A stretch of 64,000 bases of DNA from Actinocorallia sp. API 0066 (GTDB lineage: Bacteria; Actinomycetota; Actinomycetes; Streptosporangiales; Streptosporangiaceae), in assembly GCF_020991275.1 (NCBI RefSeq), contig NZ_JAJLQY010000001.1:248001-312000 (forward strand). Reading direction: 5' to 3'. The translations under genes were made by a program, and so were the position numbers. Under the pieces are notes generated by a model, which did no database searches, was not told the origin of the DNA, and worked only from the letters and a program-made list of their open reading frames with translations. Positions 57,533 to 64,000 of this stretch are shown piece after piece; the first letter of the stretch is position 1, and each line of letters starts with the position of its first letter.

Positions 57533-60500
57533 GTGAGCAGGTTGTGGTGGGTGCGGCGGTCGGGAGGCGCGTCGGGCGGGGACGGGGCGATCGTCAACAC
57601 CGGGATCCAGCACATCCACTACGGGGGCGCGGCGGGGCCCGCCAGGACCGCCTACTCGCGGCAGGTCGAGCAGATCTTCTCGGGGGAGCTGAAGGACCGG
57701 GAGGACGAGCTGGCGGAGCTCGCCGCGTTCTGCGCGCGCGAGGAGGGGCCAGAGTACGTCTGGTGGCAGGCCCCGGCGTGGGCGGGGAAGTCGGCGCTGA
57801 TGGCGTCGTTCGTGCAGCGGCCGCCCGCCGGGGTGCGGGTCGTGTCGTTCTTCATCACCGCGCGGCTGGCCGGGCAGAGCGACCGGACGGCCTTCCTGTC
57901 GGCGGTACTGGAGCAGCTCGCCGCGTTGACGGGCCAGCCGCTGCCTGACGTCCTCACCGAGGCCAACCGCCAGCAGTGGTTCCTACAACTGCTGGAGGAG
58001 GCCGCAGGCAAGTGCGCGGAGGACGGATGCCGTCTGGTCCTCGTGGTGGACGGCCTCGACGAGGACCGTGGCGTCCGGCGCACCTCCACCGCGCACAGCA
58101 TCGCGGCACTCCTGCCCGGCCGCCCTCCGACGAACGTGCGCATCGTGGTGGCCGGACGTCCTAACCCGCCCGTGCCTTCCGACGTCCCCGATTGGCACCC
58201 CCTGCACGACCCCCGGATCGTCCGCCCTCTGCCGCCGTCCCCATGGGCCGTCGCCTTCCGCGCCTCCGCCGAACGCGAGCTCTCCGACCTCCTGGACGGC
58301 GGCGGCCTGGGCCGCGACCTCCTCGGCCTCCTGGTGACGTCAGGAGGCGGCCTCTCCACCCGTGACCTGGCCGAGCTGACCTCCGAGCCGATCGGCGAGG
58401 TCGAACGCATCCTCCACGCCGTCACGGGGCGTTCCTTCACCGCCCGCGACCCCCAGTGGCACGACGGCGCCCCCGACCGCCTCACCCTCGCCCACGAGGA
58501 ACTCGTCCAGGGCGTCCAACGCTCCCTCCGCCCCACCGAGACCGCCGCCTGGCAAGCCCGCCTCCACACCTGGGCCGACACCTACCGCGCCCGCGCCTGG
58601 CCCGAACACACCCCCGAATACCTCCTCCGCGGCTACCTCCAACTCCTCCTCACCCTGTCCGACACCCCCCGCATAACCGCCTTGGTCACCGACCGCCCCC
58701 GCCTCAACCGCATGCTCGACGTCAGCCACGGCGACGCCGCCGCCATAGCCGACACCCTCACCGCCCAAGAACACCTAGCCACCCACCCCACCCCAGACCT
58801 CTCCGCCGCCCTCCACATAGCCCTCACCCGCCAACACCTCACCGAACGCAACACCCACATCCCCACCGACCTCCCCGCCGTCTGGACCCGCCTAGGCAAC
58901 GTGAACCGAGCCCTGGCCCTCTCCCGCTCCCTGCCCGACCCCAGGTTCCGGGTGGAGGCGCTCGCGGGTGTGGTGGACGTGCTGGCGGCCGCCGGAGACA
59001 CCGTCCGTGCCGTGGATCTGGCCGCCGAGGCGGAGACCTCCGCCCGTGCGGTCCTTGCCGCGCACAGGCGGGACGGCGCTCTCGCCCGGGTCGCCATGGC
59101 GCGGACGGCGGCGGGGGATTTCACCGGGGCGGAACGGACCGCCCGGTCCCTCGCCGACCCGGTGACCCGGATCGGCGCACTGGACGATGTGGCGCGTGCC
59201 CTGGCGTCCGCCGGGGACACGGGACGCGCCGAGGCGGTGGCCGCCGTCGCCGAGGAGTCCGCGCGGACGCTCGCCCCGCCCGCGCGGCCTATCGGCGACG
59301 CCACGGAGACGCCCGTCGCCCCGGCCGCGTCCGGTGAGCCAGAAGGCCAGGGCGGGGCGACGCCTGAGCAGGAGCCCTCGGGTTGGAACGCACGGTATGT
59401 CGAGGCGTTGGTCGCGGCCGCCAGGTCCTGGGCGGTGCTGGGCGCGGCCCGACGGGCGAGCGCGCTGGCCCGGGAGGCGGAGCCCCTGGCCCGCGCGCTC
59501 GAAGACGGCTACGTCCGGGCGCTGATGCTGGTCGAGGTGGCGAAGGTCTGGGCGAGGGCCGGAGAGGCCGGACACGCCGGTGCGGTGATCGCCGAGGTGG
59601 AAACCGTGGCCCGGGGGCTCGCCGATCCCGCGAGCCGCGCCTGGGCGTTCCGGAGCCTGGCTAGTGGGCTGGCGGCGGTCGGCGAGGTCCACCGGGCGGC
59701 GACGATCATCTCCACGATGGTGGAGCAGGCGGCGTGGCTCGCCACCCCGGGCGACTATCTGGACCTCTCGCTGGACACGGCGGTGGTGGCGCTCGCCCTG
59801 GCCGGGGACTCCCAGCGGGCCGAGGAACTCGGCCGTTCGATCCCCCTCCCCGAGACCCGGGCACGGTCGCTCCGAGGCGTCGCCTACGCGCTTGCCGACG
59901 CGGGCCGTGCCGCCCAGGCCGCGATGCTCGCCCGCACGATCGACGACGCCCGGCTCCGTGCCGAGGCCCTGAGCCGCGCCGCCACCGCGTGGCTGACGGC
60001 AGGGGAAGCCGGACGGGCGGCTGACGTGGCCGCCGACGCCGAGGAGGCCGCCCGCGCGTGCGAGTCCGCCCAGAACCAAGCTCAGGCGCTGACGGCCGTC
60101 GCGGCCGCGTGGGCCGCCGTCGGGGAGGACGGGCGTGCCGTGACGGCCGCCGTCGAGGCGGAGGCCGCGGCCCGGTCGGTCATCGACACCGAGCGCCAGG
60201 CAGAGGTCTTGGGCGATCTGGTGACCGTGTTGGTGGCGGCGGGCGAGCCGGGACATGCCCATGAGGTCGCCGCCGCGGTGCGCGCGATCGCGTCCGAGAC
60301 CGGAGGGCCGGGAGCGAGGTGGGACGCGTTCCTCGCGTTCGCCGCGCTCGGGGATTTCGCTGAGGCGGAGCGGACCGCTGCCGCGCTCTCCCTTCCGGCG
60401 AACCGGGCATCCGCGCTGAAAGTGGTGGCCGCCGGGCTGGCCGCCGCAGGCGAGCCGGAGCAGGCCGAACGGCTCGCCCTGACGATCGGGTATCCGTTGG

Positions 60501-61264
60501 CGCGGGTCGGAGCGTGGCTCGCGGTGGCACGCGCGTGGGCGGCGGCCGGGCAGGGCGGGCACGCCGCGCGGGCGGCGGAGTCGGCCGAGGCCGCCGCCCG
60601 CGAGACGGCGTCGGCGGCCGACGTGCGGATGGCGGCGTCCGCCGACTACTGGAACGGGCTCTACGCCCTGCGGGACGCGGCGTTGGCCTGGGCGGAGGCC
60701 GGGGCGCGTGAGCGGGTCCGCGCGGTCGCCGCCGAGGTCGAGACGCTGGCCCGTGCCGTCACGGACCCCGTGAAGCTGGTGAAGACGCTCCTGTTGGCGG
60801 CGGAGGCGTGCGTGGGAGAACCGGGCAGGGCCGAAGCCCTGCTGGCGGAGGCGAGCGCCGCCGCCCGTCCGTTCTACTCCGCCCCGCTCATGTCCTCCAC
60901 GCTCTTCGACCTTGTCGTCGCGTGGGCGGAGCGCGGCGATCTCGGCCGCGCGGAGGAACTCGCCCGCGACTTCGACACGCCTGATTTTGCACGTGTCTAC
61001 GGCCTGAGCAAGGTGGTGGACGCGCTGGCGCAGGCCGGGGAACTCACCCGAGCCGAGGCGATCGCCCGGGAGCTCACCGACCCGCCGGTCGCCGGGTGGG
61101 CGCTGCGGAGCCTGGCCGAGCGGATGGAACGGGCTGACGCCCAACGGCTCCTCGCCACGGTCCTGGTCCACGTGAAGGCGACGGACCTGCTCGGTTCCGT
61201 GGCGGCCGCCGCCCCCGACGTCCTCATCGAGGCCATCCCACACGTCCGCGCCCTCCACGGCTGA
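57533..61264 (+). CDS. STAND-type NTPase with long alpha-solenoid repeat region
   Basis: 1243 residues. N-terminal 45 residues contain VNTGIQHIHYGGAA, a short motif common ahead of STAND NTPases. P-loop APAWAGKS at 80-87, Walker B LVLVVDGLDE near 168-177, then a winged-helix/arm region. From about 455 to 1240 there are many TPR-like repeats of about 35-40 residues of the form RxxALxxVAxALAxAGDxxRAxxVA. No recognised effector domain (nuclease, TIR, protease, CHAT) is present. Such proteins act as signal-responsive switches and some protect against phage. Isolated gene, bounded by hairpins at both sides. Confidence 0.82.
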   Translation: MSRLWWVRRSGGASGGDGAIVNTGIQHIHYGGAAGPARTAYSRQVEQIFSGELKDREDELAELAAFCAREEGPEYVWWQAPAWAGKSALMASFVQRPPAGVRVVSFFITARLAGQSDRTAFLSAVLEQLAALTGQPLPDVLTEANRQQWFLQLLEEAAGKCAEDGCRLVLVVDGLDEDRGVRRTSTAHSIAALLPGRPPTNVRIVVAGRPNPPVPSDVPDWHPLHDPRIVRPLPPSPWAVAFRASAERELSDLLDGGGLGRDLLGLLVTSGGGLSTRDLAELTSEPIGEVERILHAVTGRSFTARDPQWHDGAPDRLTLAHEELVQGVQRSLRPTETAAWQARLHTWADTYRARAWPEHTPEYLLRGYLQLLLTLSDTPRITALVTDRPRLNRMLDVSHGDAAAIADTLTAQEHLATHPTPDLSAALHIALTRQHLTERNTHIPTDLPAVWTRLGNVNRALALSRSLPDPRFRVEALAGVVDVLAAAGDTVRAVDLAAEAETSARAVLAAHRRDGALARVAMARTAAGDFTGAERTARSLADPVTRIGALDDVARALASAGDTGRAEAVAAVAEESARTLAPPARPIGDATETPVAPAASGEPEGQGGATPEQEPSGWNARYVEALVAAARSWAVLGAARRASALAREAEPLARALEDGYVRALMLVEVAKVWARAGEAGHAGAVIAEVETVARGLADPASRAWAFRSLASGLAAVGEVHRAATIISTMVEQAAWLATPGDYLDLSLDTAVVALALAGDSQRAEELGRSIPLPETRARSLRGVAYALADAGRAAQAAMLARTIDDARLRAEALSRAATAWLTAGEAGRAADVAADAEEAARACESAQNQAQALTAVAAAWAAVGEDGRAVTAAVEAEAAARSVIDTERQAEVLGDLVTVLVAAGEPGHAHEVAAAVRAIASETGGPGARWDAFLAFAALGDFAEAERTAAALSLPANRASALKVVAAGLAAAGEPEQAERLALTIGYPLARVGAWLAVARAWAAAGQGGHAARAAESAEAAARETASAADVRMAASADYWNGLYALRDAALAWAEAGARERVRAVAAEVETLARAVTDPVKLVKTLLLAAEACVGEPGRAEALLAEASAAARPFYSAPLMSSTLFDLVVAWAERGDLGRAEELARDFDTPDFARVYGLSKVVDALAQAGELTRAEAIARELTDPPVAGWALRSLAERMERADAQRLLATVLVHVKATDLLGSVAAAAPDVLIEAIPHVRALHG

Positions 61265-61380
61265 CAGCGGCCGTCTGAGCCCTGCACGGCTCAAGCGGTC
61301 GTCTCCGCACACGGCTGACGGCGGTCGTCCCGCAGGTGCTTCATGGCTGGTCGTGGGGCTTTGTGGGGTGGGAAGGGGAC

Positions 61381-61409
61381 GGCCCCGGCGTCCTGGGGAC
61401 GTCGGGGCC
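61381..61409. terminator. Bidirectional terminator between the STAND gene and the MMPL gene
   Basis: GGCCCCGGCGTCC (61381-61393) pairs with GGACGTCGGGGCC (61397-61409), 13 pairs with one G-T, around a 3-base loop. The two genes converge here. The remaining 61265-61380 stretch holds no gene. Confidence 0.65.
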
Positions 61410-61441
61410 GGTTGGCGGGTGGGGAGGGCCGCCGGTTGGGG

Positions 61442-63598
61442 TCAGGAGCCGGTGAGTTCGGCTTCGGACTTGGTGAGGTCGGGGGTGGGGGGGACGGGCT
61501 TTGTGGGTTCGTCGGCGTGGCCGGGCCACCAGGCTCGGTGGCCGAGCAAGGCGGTGATGCCGGGGACGAGGAAGACGGACATGACGAAGGCGGCGAGCAT
61601 GATGCCGATGGCGACGCCGAAGCCCATCTGCTGCATCATGGCAACCGGGGCCAGGACCATGACGGCGAAGGTGCCCGCCAAGATGAGGCCGGCGGCCATG
61701 ACGGTCGGGCCGCCGTGTTCGACGGCGAGCGCCGCCGCCTTGCGGGGCTCGTGGCCTTCGCGGGCCTCCTCGCGGAGGCGGGCGGTCATCAGAATATTGT
61801 AGTCGGTCCCGATCGCCAGGACGAACAGGTAGAGGATGATCGGTAGTTGGAAGGTGAGGCCCGGCTTGTCCATGGCGAACTGGAACAGGTAGACGGCCGA
61901 GCCGATGGTCGCGGCGAAGCCGAGCAGCACCGCGGGCACCAGGTAGAGCGGGGCCACGAGGCTGCGTAGCTGGAGGGCGAGGATCAGCGCGATGAGCAGC
62001 GCCGCCACCGGAAGGATGACCGAGAGGTCCCGGTTGTTCACCTCGTTGATGTCGGCGAAGATCGCCGTCTGCCCGCCGACGTAGGCGCGGACCCCGTCCG
62101 GCGCCGCCGCGTGCACGGCGGGCCGCAGTTCGTCCTTGACGAGGGCGATCGCCTCGTTGGACATCGGGTTGTCCTCAAGCAGCAGGTTGACCTGCGCGAT
62201 GGCCGCGGTGTTCGGGCCCGGGATCGGCGGCTGCACGTCGCCGATGCCGGGGAAGCCCTTGGCGGCCTCGGCGAACGCGGTGAGCTGCTCCTGGGCGAGC
62301 GGCGCGCCGCTCTCGCTCTTGAGGAACACCTGGACGGGCGTGGTGAGGCCGGGCGGGAACCCGGTCTGCATGTCCTTGATGGCCTGGGCCGACTCGGTGT
62401 CCTGCGGGAATCCGGCCTGGAAGTCGTAGTCGGCCTTGAAGGAGAGCGCTCCGCCTGCGAGCAGCAGCAGCAGGATGCCGGAGCCGAGCGCCGCGGCGAC
62501 GGGCCTGCCGCCGACGAACGCGCCGAGCCGCCGCGCGGCGCCGCCCTTCGGCTGGGTCTTCCACGACTTGGACGGCCAGAACACGGCCGTGCCGAGCAGC
62601 GAGACGATCGCGGGGATCAGCGTCAGCGAGGTGATCGCCATGAAGACGACGGCGATGGCCAGCGACGGGCCCCACGCGCTGAACACGCCGAAGGTGGCGA
62701 GCAGCAGCACGAGGAACGCGACGGCCACGGCGGCGGCGGCCGAGGAGATGACCTCGCCGACGCGTTCGACGGCCGCGATCATCGCGGTCTTGCTGTCGTC
62801 GCCAGCCCGCAGCCGTTCCCGGTAGCGGAACATGAGGAACAGGTAGTAGTCCGCCCCGATGCCGAAGAGCACGATCGTGACGATGATCTCAAGCGACTGG
62901 TCGGCGGCGAAGTTGAAGACCTCGGAGGCGAGCCCGATGAGGGACATCACCGCGATCACCGTCACCGAGATGACGACGAGTGGGAGCAACGCGGCGAGCG
63001 GTGCCCGGAAGATCGCCAGGATCAGTCCGATGATGAGCAGGATCGTCGCGATGGTGACGATCTCGAACGCTCGGTTGAAGGAGTCCTCGTTGTCGGCCCA
63101 GCCCGCGACGTCACCGCCGACCTTGGCTTCCAGGCCGCTGCCCGCGAGTTCACCCGGGAGCGCCTCGCGGAACTCGGCGACCGCCTTGACCTGGGCTTCC
63201 TGGGCCTCCACCGAGGTGCCTTCCATCGGCACCTGGATGACCTGGATGAGCTTGTTGGGCGAGACCAACTCGGGGCCCGTCACCACCCCGAGGACGGACT
63301 CCGGCTTCGGCAGCGCCTGCGCGACGGCCGTGACCTTCGTGACGTCCTGTTCGGTGAATTCCTTGCCGTCAGTGCGCTTGACGACGATGAGGGCCGATAT
63401 GTCCTCCTGCTGAGGGAAGCCCTCAGCGGCGATCCGCATGGCCTGGAGCGACTCGTACTTCGACGGAAGGAAGTCCGCCTGGTCGGCCTGCGTGGAGAGT
63501 CGGGGGGAGAAGATGACGATGAGCGCGGCGGTGACGAGCCACGCGGCGATCGTCCACCACGGGTGCCTGACGACGGCATTCCCCAGCCGTCCAAACAT
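61442..63598 (-). CDS. MMPL-family (RND) membrane transporter
   Basis: 718 residues, the usual length for actinobacterial MMPL. Each half has one membrane helix, an extracytoplasmic domain and five more helices, with the MMPL proton-path motifs FGIGADYYLFLMFRYRE and AIGTDYNILMTARLREEAR. It exports lipids or hydrophobic compounds powered by proton motive force. Monocistronic. Upstream lies a strong promoter overlapped by a perfect palindrome, so it is probably under a repressor not encoded in view. Confidence 0.93.
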   Translation of the reverse strand: MFGRLGNAVVRHPWWTIAAWLVTAALIVIFSPRLSTQADQADFLPSKYESLQAMRIAAEGFPQQEDISALIVVKRTDGKEFTEQDVTKVTAVAQALPKPESVLGVVTGPELVSPNKLIQVIQVPMEGTSVEAQEAQVKAVAEFREALPGELAGSGLEAKVGGDVAGWADNEDSFNRAFEIVTIATILLIIGLILAIFRAPLAALLPLVVISVTVIAVMSLIGLASEVFNFAADQSLEIIVTIVLFGIGADYYLFLMFRYRERLRAGDDSKTAMIAAVERVGEVISSAAAAVAVAFLVLLLATFGVFSAWGPSLAIAVVFMAITSLTLIPAIVSLLGTAVFWPSKSWKTQPKGGAARRLGAFVGGRPVAAALGSGILLLLLAGGALSFKADYDFQAGFPQDTESAQAIKDMQTGFPPGLTTPVQVFLKSESGAPLAQEQLTAFAEAAKGFPGIGDVQPPIPGPNTAAIAQVNLLLEDNPMSNEAIALVKDELRPAVHAAAPDGVRAYVGGQTAIFADINEVNNRDLSVILPVAALLIALILALQLRSLVAPLYLVPAVLLGFAATIGSAVYLFQFAMDKPGLTFQLPIILYLFVLAIGTDYNILMTARLREEAREGHEPRKAAALAVEHGGPTVMAAGLILAGTFAVMVLAPVAMMQQMGFGVAIGIMLAAFVMSVFLVPGITALLGHRAWWPGHADEPTKPVPPTPDLTKSEAELTGS

Positions 63599-63697
63599 GT
63601 GTCGGGGCCTCTCTGTCGGGGGGTCGGTGGAGCTGCCGGGTGTCGGTCGCTCCGCGCTGGACCCAAGCTAGCGGCGGGGGGTGACAGAACGGAAAGG

Positions 63698-63739
63698 GTT
63701 ATCCACGCTCTCGAAGTCGCCGTCAACCTAAGGTTGACG
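63698..63739 (-). promoter_or_regulatory. Promoter and palindromic operator of the MMPL gene
   Basis: On the minus strand TTGACG (63726-63721) is a -35, followed by a 17-base spacer and GATAAC (63703-63698) as -10, 100 bases upstream of the MMPL start. The -35 is half of the perfect palindrome CGTCAACC-TAA-GGTTGACG (63721-63739). A repressor bound there would block RNA polymerase. Confidence 0.6.
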
Positions 63740-63852
63740 ACACCCTATCTTTTGCGGATCGGCGGCCACAACGTCCGCAGTGGTGAGATGCGGCGCCATA
63801 CCTGTGGGGGACATCCACCTTCTGAAGGAGGAGGGGTCGTAGCCTTGCGGGC

Positions 63853-64000
63853 ATGAACGCACGGGGAAACACACGGGGTTTCGAGACGCTGGCGATCCAC
63901 GCGGGCCAGGATCCGGACCCGCTGACGGGCGCCGTGGTGCCGCCGATCCACCAGGTCTCGACGTTCCAGCAGGACGGGATCGGGGGGCTGCGCGGCGGCT
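63853..64000 (+). CDS. metB: Cystathionine gamma-synthase, 3'-truncated by window edge
   Basis: First 49 codons: [20 protein letters not shown] then [20 protein letters not shown], the start of Cys/Met metabolism PLP enzymes of the cystathionine gamma-synthase type. The ATG at 63853 has a weak ribosome-binding site; AAGGAGGAGG lies about 20 bases further up. Makes cystathionine from an acylated homoserine and cysteine, or acts as a lyase. Too short for the PLP lysine to be seen, so subfamily is tentative. Confidence 0.8.
   Translation, partial: MNARGNTRGFETLAIHAGQDPDPLTGAVVPPIHQVSTFQQDGIGGLRGG

Noticed and set aside
63740-63852. Possible methionine-related riboswitch upstream of the cystathionine gamma-synthase
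   Set aside because: Short pairings can be drawn, but no conserved SAM riboswitch core was found by eye.

Overview
This is a high-GC, gene-dense actinobacterial chromosome segment. Nearly all genes have G/C-rich third positions, GTG/TTG starts are common, and two intact regulator/DUF397 modules, an FtsB-DUF501-Ppx block and an Mfd-SurA-like-MazG block are typical of Actinomycetota. Gene content (sulfated exopolysaccharide genes, DUF397 proteins, large secreted glycoside hydrolases, a STAND NTPase) fits a filamentous or sporulating actinomycete. Thermomonosporaceae/Streptosporangiales is my guess, made without any database search.

Region 1 (1-4.4 kb and 9.7-26.6 kb) looks like one exopolysaccharide locus. 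It has a priming sugar-phosphate transferase (cut by the left edge), a Wzz-like co-polymerase, a GT2 glycosyltransferase, a Wzy-like polymerase, a Wzx-like flippase, an Alg14/Alg13-type split glycosyltransferase, a kinase-fold protein, a methyltransferase, two large exported proteins (fibrinogen-like plus propeller plus FnIII; a GH26-like lipoprotein) and a PAPS-type sulfotransferase. The sulfate-activation genes cysQ, cysD, cysN and an APS kinase fused to a degenerate ATP-sulfurylase domain sit in the same locus, and no PAPS/sulfite reductase is present. This suggests PAPS made for sulfation of a polymer.

Region 2 (4.8-9.6 kb) interrupts that locus. It has a pentapeptide-repeat protein, a tail-to-tail HExxH peptide-hydroxylase-like protein with a 57-residue candidate precursor peptide behind a hairpin-rich leader, an XRE/DUF5753 + DUF397 pair and a membrane adenylyl cyclase. 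The peptide/HExxH pair is the best candidate for an undescribed system.

Region 3 (26.7-45.5 kb) is core genome: mfd, a SurA-like lipoprotein, mazG, a class A PBP, then eno, ftsB, DUF501, ppx, udgB, a degenerate CFA-type methyltransferase and a Bax-inhibitor-1 protein. Between the PBP and eno lie a second XRE/DUF397 module with a duplicated DUF397 and a sulfonate-type ABC importer with an Rrf2 regulator. ftsB and udgB both appear to use non-canonical start codons.

Region 4 (45.6-64 kb) is mixed: a multidomain GH18 chitinase, a thiolase, a PQQ-propeller lipoprotein, an SGNH hydrolase, cystathionine beta-synthase, a RloA/RloB-type defence pair, LysR + DapA-like genes, a 1243-residue STAND NTPase with an alpha-solenoid, an MMPL transporter with a palindromic operator at its promoter, and the first 49 codons of a cystathionine gamma-synthase cut by the right edge. 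No tRNA, rRNA, CRISPR array or intact insertion sequence was seen. All family names come from reading motifs by eye; none was checked by search.
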